From Pseudomonas sputi (GTDB lineage Bacteria > Pseudomonadota > Gammaproteobacteria > Pseudomonadales > Pseudomonadaceae), in the NCBI RefSeq assembly GCF_021603585.1, contig NZ_BQHI01000041.1, positions 1 through 37,670 on the forward strand: DNA of 37,670 bases. Direction: 5' to 3'. The translations under genes and the position numbers were made by a program. The notes beneath the pieces are model-generated. The model saw nothing but the letters and a program-made list of their open reading frames with translations, did not search any database and was not told the DNA's origin. Position 1 is the first letter of the stretch. Every line of letters begins with the position of its first letter. Below, one piece after another: positions 18,642-30,092 of the stretch.

Positions 18642-18660
18642 CGCTGTTTCAGGGCAATAG

Positions 18661-18690
18661 AAAACGCCGCTCGATGAGCGGCGTTTTTGT
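18661..18690. terminator. Bidirectional terminator between pepN and katG
   Basis: Arms AAAACGCCGCTC (18661-18672) and GAGCGGCGTTTT (18676-18687) leave a three-base loop. T runs exist on both strands, so the hairpin can end pepN (plus) and katG (minus). Confidence 0.9.
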
Positions 18691-18707
18691 GGGGGGATGA
18701 AAAAGGC

Positions 18708-21301
<2,594 letters not shown>

Positions 21302-23338
21302 ATGCCTTCCCGTTTCCCCGCCTTCCAACCCCGCCTGACACTCATGGCCTCGGCGCTGCTGATCGCTTCGCCCGCATTTGCCGCCGACCCGCTGGAACTG
21401 CAACCGCAAGTCATCACCGGCAATCCGCTGGGCAGTCAGACCCTGGCCTCGCCCTCGACCGTGTTGAGCGGCGACAGCCTGACGCTGCAGCAAAAGGGCA
21501 GCCTCGGCGAAACCCTGAACAAGCAGCCGGGTGTGTCGTCGTCCTACTTCGGCCCGGGTGCCAGTCGCCCGATCATTCGCGGGCAGGACGGCGATCGCAT
21601 CCGCATTCTGCGCAACGGTGTTGGCGCGCTGGACGCCTCGTCGCTGTCCTACGATCACGCGGTGCCGCTGGATCCGGTCAATGTCGAACGCATTGAAATC
21701 GTCCGTGGTCCGGCGGCCTTGCTGTACGGCGGCAGCGCCATCGGCGGAGTGGTCAACACCTTCGACAACCGCATCCCGACCGAAGCCATCGAAGGTATTC
21801 ACGGTGCCGGTGAGTTGCGCTACGGCGGCGCCGACACCACCCGCAGCAGCGCCGGCAAGCTTGAAGCCGGTAACGGTCAGTTCGCCTTGCACCTGGACGC
21901 CAGCGCCCGCGAGTTCAATGACCTGAAAATCCCCGGCTACGCCAAAACCGGCCGTGAGCGGGCGAACGACGATGGCGACTCGAAGAAGCATCGGCTGGCC
22001 AACAGCGACGGTCGCCAGGACGGCGGTGCGGTGGGCGGGTCGTACACCTGGGATGACGGTTACGCGGGGCTGTCATACAGCAATTACGATTCCAACTACG
22101 GCTCGCCGGCCGAAGACGATGTGCGCATCCGCATGGAGCAGGAGCACTACGCGTTCGCCTCGGAAATCCGCAACCTCGACGGCCCGTTCAGCTCGGTGAA
22201 GTTCGACGCTGGCTACACCGATTACCAGCACCGCGAAATCGAGGTCGGCGAGGTCGGCACCACGTTCAAGAACAAGGGCTACGAGGCGCGGGTTGAAGCC
22301 CGGCATCAGCCGCTGGGCCCGTTCAACGGGGTGATTGGCGCGCAGGTCAGTCGCAACGAGTTCTCGGCGCTGGGCGAGGAAGCGTTCGTGCCGCACACCG
22401 ATACCGACGCCGGCGCACTGTTTATTCTCGAAGAGCTGCAAGCCACGGATCGTCTGCTGTTCACCCTCGGTGGACGTCTTGAACACACCACGGTCGACCC
22501 GGACGCCAAAGGCAACGAGCGCTTCGCCAATGCCGATCGCTCCAGCAGCTTCACCGCTGCTAGCCTGTCATCCGGCGCGGTGTACACGCTGACGCCGGTC
22601 TGGTCGGTCGCCGCTACGCTGGGCTACACCGAACGGGCGCCGACGTTCTATGAGCTTTACGCCAACGGCGCCCACGTCGCCACCGGCACTTATGAAGTCG
22701 GGGACGCGGGGCTGTCGAAAGAAAAAGCCGTCTCCAGTGACCTGGCGCTGCGTTTTGACAACGGCACCCACAAGGGCAGCGTCGGCGTCTTCTATAGCCA
22801 TTTCTCCAACTACATCGGCCTGCTCGGGACCGGGCGCACGCTCAACGACGAAGGCGAGGAGGACGCCGACGGCATTCCTGAATACACCTACTCCGGCGTG
22901 CGGGCGCGCTTCAGCGGCATCGAAGCACAGGATCGCTGGACCCTCGGCGAAAACGCCTACGGCAAGTTTGCGCTGGAGCTGTCGGGCGATTACACCCGGG
23001 CCAAGAACCTCGACAACGGCCAGGACTTGCCGCGCATCGCACCGCTGCGGTTGAACACGGGGTTGTTGTGGGAGCTGGATCGCTGGCAGGCGCGGATCGA
23101 TGTGGAACACGCCAGTTCCCAACACCGGGTGCCAGACAACGAAAGCAGCACCGACGGCTACACCACGCTGGGGGCCAATGTGGGTTATCACTTTGATGTT
23201 GGCCAGAGCAAATGGCTGGCCTTCGTCAATGCCGAGAACCTGACCAACCAGACCGTGCGTTACGCCAGCTCGATCCTGCGGGATATTGCGCCGGCACAAG
23301 GGCGCAGCATTCAGGTCGGACTGCGCACCACGTTCTGA
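21302..23338 (+). CDS. znuD: TonB-dependent outer-membrane receptor, zinc importer ZnuD
   Basis: The 678-residue protein has a signal peptide ending near residue 27 (ASPAFA). The plug domain includes SLGETLNKQPGVSSSYFGPG and PIIRGQDGDRIRILRNGVG. A 22-strand barrel ends in the aromatic terminus GLRTTF. The stretch GELRYGGADTTRSSAGKLEA and the segment after it resemble ZnuD zinc receptors such as P. aeruginosa PA0781. The Zur box upstream supports zinc as the substrate. The loops are not histidine-rich as in Neisseria ZnuD; they hold Asp/Glu clusters (NDEGEEDADG). TonB/ExbBD and the znuABC transporter are elsewhere. Confidence 0.9.
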   Translation: MPSRFPAFQPRLTLMASALLIASPAFAADPLELQPQVITGNPLGSQTLASPSTVLSGDSLTLQQKGSLGETLNKQPGVSSSYFGPGASRPIIRGQDGDRIRILRNGVGALDASSLSYDHAVPLDPVNVERIEIVRGPAALLYGGSAIGGVVNTFDNRIPTEAIEGIHGAGELRYGGADTTRSSAGKLEAGNGQFALHLDASAREFNDLKIPGYAKTGRERANDDGDSKKHRLANSDGRQDGGAVGGSYTWDDGYAGLSYSNYDSNYGSPAEDDVRIRMEQEHYAFASEIRNLDGPFSSVKFDAGYTDYQHREIEVGEVGTTFKNKGYEARVEARHQPLGPFNGVIGAQVSRNEFSALGEEAFVPHTDTDAGALFILEELQATDRLLFTLGGRLEHTTVDPDAKGNERFANADRSSSFTAASLSSGAVYTLTPVWSVAATLGYTERAPTFYELYANGAHVATGTYEVGDAGLSKEKAVSSDLALRFDNGTHKGSVGVFYSHFSNYIGLLGTGRTLNDEGEEDADGIPEYTYSGVRARFSGIEAQDRWTLGENAYGKFALELSGDYTRAKNLDNGQDLPRIAPLRLNTGLLWELDRWQARIDVEHASSQHRVPDNESSTDGYTTLGANVGYHFDVGQSKWLAFVNAENLTNQTVRYASSILRDIAPAQGRSIQVGLRTTF

Positions 23339-23354
23339 TCGCTGACGCCGGATG

Positions 23355-23383
23355 GACGCCAGCGTCGTTGCGACGCTGGCGTC
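23355..23383. terminator. GC-rich perfect hairpin between znuD and the convergent transferase gene
   Basis: The arms GACGCCAGCGTCG (23355-23367) and CGACGCTGGCGTC (23371-23383) pair perfectly over 13 bp with a three-base loop. No T run follows on either strand. Its position between two convergent stops suggests termination or 3'-end protection. Confidence 0.6.
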
Positions 23384-23387
23384 GACC

Positions 23388-25619
23388 TCAACTCGATTGA
23401 GCGGTGTCTTCTTCCGGGATCTCGTCCAGCAGATCCTGTTGCCCCGGCAGTTCGGTGATCACGCTGAAGTCACTGACTTCCACCGCGCCCAGGCCGTACC
23501 CCAACAAGTGGAACGAGAACGCCTTGCGCGGTTGCGGGTTGTCGAAACTGAAATCCATCTCCAGCGGCTGATCCGCCGTGGCGACCATCTCGGTCGGCAG
23601 GCCCAGTTGCACGTCCTGTTCGAACTCCTTGGCCTTGAGCTGAATGTACGCCGCCTGCTGCGGATCGACCGAACGTACGGTCAGGCGTACGCGGGTATGG
23701 GAGCCCTTGGGCATTTCCAGGTATTGCGCGCCGATCAGGTTGTCGGCCCAGTCGTCCTTGATCTGCGCCTGGAGCGGGATGACGTTGGTACTGCCGAACT
23801 GATAGCGCTGATTGAGCGGGGTACGCAGCAGCGACAGGTCCAGGGCCGAAGCGCGGGCGGCGATGTCCCGGGCATTCTGGCCGCTGGCGTTGCCCTTGAA
23901 CGTGGCGCTTTCGGCGATGAATCCATTGCTGGCGTAATTGCGGCAGCGGCGTGGCATGTCGCACTCGGTCAGGAGGCCGCGACCGTCGTGATAGCGCAGC
24001 TTGCCGTTGGTGAATGACATGATTTCACGGCCCGAATCGTAATCGCGAAACAGCGAGCGACCGCTGAGGGCGGAAGGCACCGGAAAGTCGAAGTAATCCA
24101 GAATCGACGCGCTCAGATCGACGTGACCGTAGATCCCGGCGTTCAGGCGCGGCAGTTGCGCCTGCTCCGGTGCGAGGGTCAGGTTGAAGCCCCAGGACGA
24201 CGCGAGGCGTACGCCGTCGATGCCGTGGGATTCGTCCGAGGTGATCACCACCAGCGTGTCTTTCAGCACGCCCTGGCGTTCGAGGCCGCTGAGAAACTGT
24301 TCCAGTGCATCGTCCAGATAGCCGACGGCGGCCTGCTTCGGCGTGTCGTAGCGTTGCAGGTAGTCCTCTGGCGCGGAGTAGGGCTGGTGGGTGCCGACGG
24401 TCAGCAGGGTCAGCATCCACGGCTGCTTCTGTTTTTTCAGTTCGCCGACGTATTTCAGCGCACCTTCGAAGAACGCCTTGTCGTCCTTGCCCCACGGGAA
24501 TTCCAGGTAATTGGCGTTGGTGAACCATTCCAGGCCATGGGTCGCGTTAAAACCGATGTGCGGCATGATCTTGTCTTTGGCCATGAACCGCAGCCCTGCG
24601 CCTTGCAGGTAATGAGTGGCAAAACCGTGCTGGCGCAACTGGGCCGGCAGGCAGGCCTGATTGCGCTCGTGCTGGGTCAGCATTTCCACGCCTTTGGGCG
24701 TGCCGTTGTCGAGCTTGTCGTAATCGCCGCAGAGCATGGCGTACAGACCGCGAATGGTCTGGTGGGTGTGCAGCACGTAATCCGGGGTGTTCATGCCGCG
24801 CTCGGCCCAGCGACTGAGGTGGGGCATCAGGTCTTCCTGATAATGGCTGCCGATGGCCCGGCGATTGGCGGCGATGTAGGCGCCGGGAATGCCTTCGAGG
24901 GCGACGATCAGCACATTGCGCGCCTGGCCCTTGGCTGCCAGCAACGGACGCCCGTTCAGATCCAGATCGGTGAGACCGGCCATCGGTGGGGGAGCTACCG
25001 GAGTATCGCCTTCCAGCCATTCTTCAGCCTGCATCTGTGCGTCGGCGAACTGCGCGGCCAACAACTGATGCGGCAGGTTGTACAGGCGCCACGGATCGGC
25101 ATCGCTCGGGTCCAGGTGTTGCGCGCCCCAGTACGCGGAGAACAGCAGCACCGGCGTCGCCCAGGCTGCACGGGGCAGAGCGGGGGCCGTCTTCGCGCGT
25201 CGAGTCCAGTGACTCAGCAGCCACAGGACCAGAGCCATCAGCAATGCAGCAGCCACGCCGGGATGGGCGAAGCCGCCGCCGGTGGAGTTTTCCACGAACT
25301 GTGGGTCGATCAGGTAATGCAGGTCTGCCACGGTCGGCAGGCGACCGACCGCGCTGACCAGTTCCGCAGTCGCCACCGCCAGCAATCCCCAGAACAGCAG
25401 CACCGGCAGCGCCAGCCACCAGGGACGGCGGTGCAACACCACCACCAGCAGACTGCCGATGGCCAGATCCGACAGATAGCCGAACAGGCTCGACCAGCCG
25501 AGTGCCGTCCGCAGACAGACCGGCACGATCAGTACCAGAAAAACCAGAGAAAGAAGGCGGGCATCCAGGCGCCGAACCCGTTGAAAAAGAGCACTCACAA
25601 AAAAAGACCTTCCAGCCAT
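23388..25619 (-). CDS. LTA synthase/sulfatase-family membrane transferase
   Basis: The 743-residue protein has about five N-terminal membrane segments (20-165), then a periplasmic alkaline-phosphatase-fold domain (about 232-560). The putative active-site residues are Glu242 (VALEGIPGAY), the nucleophile Thr288 (HTHQTIRGLYAML), His410 (TVGTHQPY) and the metal segment SDESHGID (460-467). A further C-terminal domain (about 590-743) of beta character carries no known name. Relatives move phosphoglycerol or phosphoethanolamine groups from lipids to envelope glycans (OpgB, LtaS). The acceptor is unknown. The start has an alternative GTG just downstream. Confidence 0.86.
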   Translation of the reverse strand: MAGRSFFVSALFQRVRRLDARLLSLVFLVLIVPVCLRTALGWSSLFGYLSDLAIGSLLVVVLHRRPWWLALPVLLFWGLLAVATAELVSAVGRLPTVADLHYLIDPQFVENSTGGGFAHPGVAAALLMALVLWLLSHWTRRAKTAPALPRAAWATPVLLFSAYWGAQHLDPSDADPWRLYNLPHQLLAAQFADAQMQAEEWLEGDTPVAPPPMAGLTDLDLNGRPLLAAKGQARNVLIVALEGIPGAYIAANRRAIGSHYQEDLMPHLSRWAERGMNTPDYVLHTHQTIRGLYAMLCGDYDKLDNGTPKGVEMLTQHERNQACLPAQLRQHGFATHYLQGAGLRFMAKDKIMPHIGFNATHGLEWFTNANYLEFPWGKDDKAFFEGALKYVGELKKQKQPWMLTLLTVGTHQPYSAPEDYLQRYDTPKQAAVGYLDDALEQFLSGLERQGVLKDTLVVITSDESHGIDGVRLASSWGFNLTLAPEQAQLPRLNAGIYGHVDLSASILDYFDFPVPSALSGRSLFRDYDSGREIMSFTNGKLRYHDGRGLLTECDMPRRCRNYASNGFIAESATFKGNASGQNARDIAARASALDLSLLRTPLNQRYQFGSTNVIPLQAQIKDDWADNLIGAQYLEMPKGSHTRVRLTVRSVDPQQAAYIQLKAKEFEQDVQLGLPTEMVATADQPLEMDFSFDNPQPRKAFSFHLLGYGLGAVEVSDFSVITELPGQQDLLDEIPEEDTAQSS

Positions 25620-25886
25620 TAAAACGTCATAAAAGTGTGGGCGATGATACCAAGCGTCGGCTGTCTGATCGCCTTTTTAAACGGTTGGGTCATCCGGTCC
25701 CGAAGAACGCTGTGATCCATCCGCAAGGGGCGGGGCCTTGATCGGCGACCGTCTTGGCGGTTTTCCGGCCTGAGTGCGGCGGCGGTTTTATTGTTTCAGG
25801 CTGTTTAAGCGGCCTTTGATCCGTTCGTGCTGCATTTGCGAACCAGTGCGATTTACAATGCGCGACCCTTGATGGAGTCGTTCGTC

Positions 25887-26918
25887 GTGGATTTACTCGC
25901 GCAACTTTACGCGCAGCTCAGCCGCTGGGTGATCGATCCGGTCACCGAACGGTTCCTTGGCCTGTTCGATTTGAACGGCCGCCTCGGTGTGGTGTTTCTG
26001 CTCACATCCTACGGCGTGGCATACGGCCTTTATCGCCACCGAAAATCCCGGCACCTGACGCAAGCCCGATCCTTCTGGCGATTTGTCGGCGGCGGTCGTG
26101 TTCACGGGCATCGTTCGGCCTGGCTGGATTACCGTTATTACTTCATCAAGGCGATTCTTCGGGTGACGCTGGTGTTGCCCGTGGTCGGCCTCGTCGACCC
26201 GCATATTCTGCGTTCGGGCGACTACGCACAGTTTTTCACTCAGCTGTGGGGCGCGCGCGAGCAAGTGCCGGAACACCCGTTGATCGCGTTGTTCTACGGA
26301 CTGGGCGTGTTCCTGTTCAGGGATTTTCTGCATTACTGGATTCACCGCGCCTTCCATTCCCGCTATCTGTGGGAATTTCACAAGGTTCATCATTCGGCGC
26401 CGGTGCTGGTGCCGGCCACCGCCAGCCGGATTCACATTGCCGAATCGATCGTTGAACGAATCGTCATCACCGCCGGCCTCGGCGCGTTTGCCGGGGCGGT
26501 CTGGTATGCCTGCGGCGGCGAGGTCAGCCGCTACACGCTGTTCGGCGTGACCTGGCTGGCGCTGATCATCAACAGCCTGGGCTCCAATCTGCGGCACAGC
26601 CATGTCTGGCTGTCGTTCGGGCCGGCGGTCGAGCATGTGCTCAGCAGCCCGGCCCAGCACCAGATTCATCACAGCGACGCACCGCGCCATTTCAACAAGA
26701 ATTTCGCGATCAATCTGTCACTGTGGGACTGGCTGTTCGGCACGCTGTACGTCACCACCTCAAAGCCCGAAGCCTTGCGCTTCGGCACGGGCGAGCAGGA
26801 CCGCACGCGTTATCTGACGCTGTACAGCCTGACCGTCACCCCGTTCGTGGAAACCGCGAAGCGCCTGTCATTGAACGCCGACGGTCTTAGAACCCGGTTC
26901 AACCAGCGTACGCCTTGA
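25887..26918 (+). CDS. Sterol desaturase / fatty acid hydroxylase superfamily protein
   Basis: This integral membrane di-iron oxygenase (about 343 residues) shows the histidine clusters HYWIHRAFH (149-157), HKVHH (165-169), a later RHSHVW and HQIHHSDAPRHF. Several hydrophobic segments flank them. Relatives hydroxylate or desaturate lipids or sterol-like molecules at the membrane; the substrate here is unknown. The start is uncertain: GTG 25887 has GGAG nine bases before it; ATG 25872, five codons upstream, is the alternative. It stands alone, with a promoter-bearing gap of about 270 bases upstream. Confidence 0.9.
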   Translation: MDLLAQLYAQLSRWVIDPVTERFLGLFDLNGRLGVVFLLTSYGVAYGLYRHRKSRHLTQARSFWRFVGGGRVHGHRSAWLDYRYYFIKAILRVTLVLPVVGLVDPHILRSGDYAQFFTQLWGAREQVPEHPLIALFYGLGVFLFRDFLHYWIHRAFHSRYLWEFHKVHHSAPVLVPATASRIHIAESIVERIVITAGLGAFAGAVWYACGGEVSRYTLFGVTWLALIINSLGSNLRHSHVWLSFGPAVEHVLSSPAQHQIHHSDAPRHFNKNFAINLSLWDWLFGTLYVTTSKPEALRFGTGEQDRTRYLTLYSLTVTPFVETAKRLSLNADGLRTRFNQRTP

Positions 26919-27060
26919 ACGTCGGTATCAGCCTGTTCATCAGTTTTTCGAAGCTGGTTTTCCAGTGATATCAATATGTGATAACGGTATTTAAATTTCG
27001 TTTTTTATAGCGATAAAGTCCGGCCTCACAGATTTCCCGGTAAATCACTGCGAGGTTGTC

Positions 27061-28074
27061 ATGGCCCTACCGTTCAAACGTTCTGCACTGACGCTGCTGG
27101 TGGCTTCGCTGGCTGGTGCACTGCTCGGCAACACCGCTCAGGCTGAAGGCAAAATCAGCATCGCCCAACAATTCGGCATTGGTTATCTGATTCTGGATGT
27201 GGTGCGCGATCAGCACTTGATCGAGAAGCACGGCAAGGCCCAGGGCCTGAACATCAAGGTCGACTGGAACAGCATTTCCGGCGCCACCGCCATGAACGAA
27301 GCGCTGCTCACCGGATCGCTGGACGTGGTCTCGGCCGGCGTGCCGCCGATGCTCACCGTGTGGGATCGCACCAAGGGCAAGCAGAACGTCAAAGCCATCG
27401 CTTCGCTGGGTTCGATGCCCAATTATCTGCTGACCAATAACCCGAACGTGAAAACCCTCAAGGACTTCAGCGACAAGGATCGCATCGCCGTGCCGGCAGC
27501 GGGCGTGGGCTTCCAGTCACGCACGCTGCAGATCGAAACGGCCAAGGAATTCGGCAATGACCAGTACAAGAAATTCGACGACATCTCCGTCAGCCTGCCG
27601 CACCCGGATGCCACGGCCGCATTGATCGCCGGCGGCTCGGAAATCAACGCGCATTTCTCCAGCCCGCCGTTCCAGTATCAGGCGTTGCAGAATCCCAACG
27701 TGCATAAGGTGCTGAGTTCCTACGACGTGCTCGGCGGCCAGGCTACGTTCAACGTGCTCTACACCACGGAAAAATTCCACGACGAAAACCCGAAAACCTA
27801 CAAGGCGTTCTACGACGCACTGACTGAGGCCGAGAAAATTATTAAAGCCGACAAGCCTGCGGCGGCTCAGGCTTACATTCGGGTTGAACACTCGAAGTTG
27901 CCGCTGGCGCTGGTGGAGAAAATCGTCACCGCCCCGGAAATCGATTTCACCGTGGTGCCGCAGCGCACCTTTATCTATGCAGAGAAATTGCAGGAGCTGG
28001 GTGTGCTGAAAAACAAGGCGGATAGCTGGAAGGATTATTTCTTTGAAGAGGCGCATGGTGGGGCGGGGAGTTGA
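27061..28074 (+). CDS. ABC transporter substrate-binding protein (NitT/TauA type), orphan
   Basis: This 337-residue periplasmic binding protein has a signal peptide cut near residue 28 (GNTAQA). The two-lobed family features are visible: ISIAQQFGIGYLILDVVRDQ, SGATAMNEALLTGSLDVVSA and the hinge part IAVPAAGVGFQSRTLQIE. Relatives bind nitrate, sulfonates, taurine or aromatic amides. No permease or ATPase gene adjoins it, so it must work with a transporter coded elsewhere or act as a sensor. The upstream region is A/T-rich and contains the palindrome TATCA-ATATG-TGATA (26969-26983), a possible regulator site. Confidence 0.88.
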   Translation: MALPFKRSALTLLVASLAGALLGNTAQAEGKISIAQQFGIGYLILDVVRDQHLIEKHGKAQGLNIKVDWNSISGATAMNEALLTGSLDVVSAGVPPMLTVWDRTKGKQNVKAIASLGSMPNYLLTNNPNVKTLKDFSDKDRIAVPAAGVGFQSRTLQIETAKEFGNDQYKKFDDISVSLPHPDATAALIAGGSEINAHFSSPPFQYQALQNPNVHKVLSSYDVLGGQATFNVLYTTEKFHDENPKTYKAFYDALTEAEKIIKADKPAAAQAYIRVEHSKLPLALVEKIVTAPEIDFTVVPQRTFIYAEKLQELGVLKNKADSWKDYFFEEAHGGAGS

Positions 28075-28231
28075 GCAGTCGTCATTACTGAGCAATCCGC
28101 CCGTCCTCTTGCCGGGTGACCGGCAAACCCGCGTCTATAGTGAGAGGGCTGTGTGAAACGGGTGGCGCACCTCAAGCTGCGACGGGAGGCGCCGAGTGGA
28201 CAATCTGCTGTATTTCATTCAGGAGAACGCC

Positions 28232-28648
28232 ATGAGTCAGATCGAAAAAGTCCTCTATACCGCGAAAACCCACACCACCGGTGGGCGTGACGGTGCATCG
28301 CGCAGTTCCGACGGGATCCTCGATGTAAAACTGTCGTCGCCCGGCTCCAGTGGCGGCGGGACCAATCCGGAACAATTGTTTGCGGCAGGCTGGTCGGCGT
28401 GTTTCATCGGCGCGATGAAAGCGGTGGCGGCGCAGGAGAAAATCAGTCTGCCCGCCGACGTGGCGGTGGATGCCGAGGTGGACCTGGGCACCAATGCGGG
28501 CGGGTATCTGCTACAGGCCCGACTCAATGTGAGTCTGCCGGGGATGGAGCGCGCAGCGGCGCAGAAACTGGTGGAAGCGGCGCATCAGGTGTGCCCGTAC
28601 TCGAAGGCGACGCGCAATAACATCCAGGCTGAGGTGAAGCTGGTTTGA
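28232..28648 (+). CDS. ohr: Organic hydroperoxide resistance protein (Ohr)
   Basis: This 138-residue thiol peroxidase reduces organic and fatty-acid hydroperoxides with lipoyl cofactors as electron donors. The two redox cysteines are Cys57 (GWSACFIGAM) and Cys121 (HQVCPYSKATRNN). The salt-bridge residues Arg19 (TGGRDG) and Glu48 (NPEQLF) are also present. ATG 28232 has an AGGAG ribosome site and the usual Ohr start (IEKVLYTAKTHTTGGRDG). Subfamily Ohr fits better than OsmC. No MarR-type ohrR gene lies beside it. A strong hairpin follows. Confidence 0.95.
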   Translation: MSQIEKVLYTAKTHTTGGRDGASRSSDGILDVKLSSPGSSGGGTNPEQLFAAGWSACFIGAMKAVAAQEKISLPADVAVDAEVDLGTNAGGYLLQARLNVSLPGMERAAAQKLVEAAHQVCPYSKATRNNIQAEVKLV

Positions 28649-28654
28649 AACAGC

Positions 28655-28687
28655 GCCGGCCTGCCCGCATGGTGCGGGCAGGCCGGC
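28655..28687. terminator. 15-bp perfect GC-rich hairpin between ohr and the copper chaperone gene
   Basis: Arms GCCGGCCTGCCCGCA (28655-28669) and TGCGGGCAGGCCGGC (28673-28687) enclose TGG. No T run follows. Its place between two convergent stops (28648 and 28700) suggests termination for both. Confidence 0.65.
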
Positions 28688-28699
28688 TCGATCAGTCGA

Positions 28700-29176
28700 T
28701 CAATGCATCTTGCTGTGATCGTGGCCTTCCATGGTCAGCGCCTTGACCGGCGCCTTGACTTCAACGGTTTCCTTTTCGCCCTTGGCGTTTTCGACGGTCA
28801 GGGTCAGCGGCACGCTGTCGCCTTCCTTCAACTGAGCGGTCAGGCCCATCAGCATCACGTGGTAGCCATTCGGGTCGAAGTTGACGGCTTTGCCGGCGGG
28901 CAGGTCGACCGATTTCACCGGGCCCATGCTCATCACGTCGTTCTTCATGGTCATCTCATGAATCTGCACGTCCTTGGCCGCCGGCGAGGCAACGCTGAGC
29001 AGCTTGCTGTCGCTGTCGGCGGTAACGGTCATGAACGCGCCGCTGGCCGACTGGTTCGGCACGGTCGCACGCACCCAGGCGTCGTCGACCTTGGTCTGCG
29101 CCGATGCCTGGAACGCCAGGCCCAGCAGGGACAGGCCCAGTGCGGCGCGTTTGATGTGGTTCAGAAAAGGGTTCAT
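28700..29176 (-). CDS. PCu(A)C periplasmic copper chaperone
   Basis: This 158-residue exported protein has a signal peptide ending near SAQT (residue 26). The copper(I) site matches the PCu(A)C motif exactly: His73, ten residues, Met84, 21 residues, His106, one residue, Met108 (IHEMTMKNDVMSM and GYHVMLMG). The tail is His/Met-rich (MEGHDHSKMH) and may bind copper too. It delivers copper to the CuA centre of cytochrome oxidase together with SCO1. ATG 29176 has a GGAGG site. Its start overlaps the stop of the SCO gene (ATGA), so the two are coupled. Confidence 0.94.
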   Translation of the reverse strand: MNPFLNHIKRAALGLSLLGLAFQASAQTKVDDAWVRATVPNQSASGAFMTVTADSDSKLLSVASPAAKDVQIHEMTMKNDVMSMGPVKSVDLPAGKAVNFDPNGYHVMLMGLTAQLKEGDSVPLTLTVENAKGEKETVEVKAPVKALTMEGHDHSKMH

Positions 29177-29781
29177 CAGCAGACCTCCATGACGGTAAGC
29201 AAATCTTCCGTGCACTCTTGTGCAGAAAGCGATTGAGACAGACCCACACGCAACGTGCCCCGGGTGTCGTAGACATAGCTGGTGGCGGTGTGGGAAAGGG
29301 TATAGGTGTCGCCGGCCGGGACTTTTTCGTAGAACACGTCGAATTCCTTGGCGGTGGCCTTGGTTTCTTCGAGGGTGCCGTACAGCGCGACGAAGCTTGG
29401 ATCGAAGGTCTTGACGTAGGCGTCGAGGATTTCCGGTGTGTCGCGTTCCGGGTCGAGGGTGATGAACACCACTTGCAGGATGTCGCCGTCCTTGCCCATC
29501 AGCTTCTTGATTTTTGCGGCGCGGGCCAGGGTCGTCGGGCAGATCGCCGGACACTGGGTGAAGCCGAAGAAGATCATCGGCATCAGGCCGCGAAAACTCG
29601 ACAACGTCACGGTGTTGCCTTCGGTGTCCTTCAGTTTGAAGGTGCGTCCGAGGATCTTGTCGCTCAGATCCTTGCCGTACTTGTACGACAGTTCGCCGCG
29701 GGTGTCGCAGCCGGCGAGCAGGCCGAGACCGAGTACGCCCATTCCCGCAAGCACCTTGCGGCGAGTCAACAAAGCCGTCAT
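29176..29781 (-). CDS. SCO1/SenC family copper-delivery lipoprotein
   Basis: The 201-residue protein has a lipobox (LAGC, Cys25), so it is a membrane-anchored, thioredoxin-fold protein facing the periplasm. The copper ligands Cys77 and Cys81 lie in FTQCPAICP and His164 in LSHTAT. It assembles the CuA site of cytochrome c oxidase with the PCu(A)C protein encoded next in the operon. ATG 29781 gives a proper signal peptide with an arginine-pair start (LLTRRKVLAG). Confidence 0.95.
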   Translation of the reverse strand: MTALLTRRKVLAGMGVLGLGLLAGCDTRGELSYKYGKDLSDKILGRTFKLKDTEGNTVTLSSFRGLMPMIFFGFTQCPAICPTTLARAAKIKKLMGKDGDILQVVFITLDPERDTPEILDAYVKTFDPSFVALYGTLEETKATAKEFDVFYEKVPAGDTYTLSHTATSYVYDTRGTLRVGLSQSLSAQECTEDLLTVMEVC

Positions 29782-29932
29782 TTCATACCGCCCTTTGGAG
29801 CCCGCCAGTCGGCAGGACAGGCGGGCGGGTTAACCGTAAAAGCGGCGCATGATACCAAAATGATCCGGCAGGTCGGTTTTTGATCACCTGTCAATGTCGG
29901 AACAGGCGACAAAAGGTGTAAGAAAACATGAC

Positions 29933-30022
29933 TCAAGGTGCTGGCGGTGGCGACTCGACCGGGCTCCAGCCACCGCCCAGCGCGGTGTACAGGTTCACTT
30001 GTGCCACCCGGTCGGCTTCCAT
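29933..30022 (-). pseudogene. C-terminal remnant of a NodT-family RND efflux outer-membrane lipoprotein
   Basis: Reading the minus strand, 30022 to 29933 encodes MEADRVAQVNLYTALGGGW followed by about ten proline-rich residues and a TGA at 29933-29935. The series ADRVAQVNLYTALGGGW is the typical C terminus of NodT/OprM-type outer-membrane channels. Nothing of the other ~450 residues is seen upstream (higher coordinates); the frame there turns into unrelated sequence. It is a deletion scar of a lost efflux gene. The exact break point is uncertain, near 30023-30030. Confidence 0.75.
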
Positions 30023-30092
30023 TCGTCGAGTGCGTAGAACGACGCAGAGGAATGACGGCTCTACCGGATGTCATCTTCGCGAGACATTCGAA

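Noticed and set aside
24123-25622. 499-codon plus-strand open frame opposite the sulfatase-fold gene
   Set aside because: Antisense shadow with histidine/glutamine-rich composition and no family resemblance.
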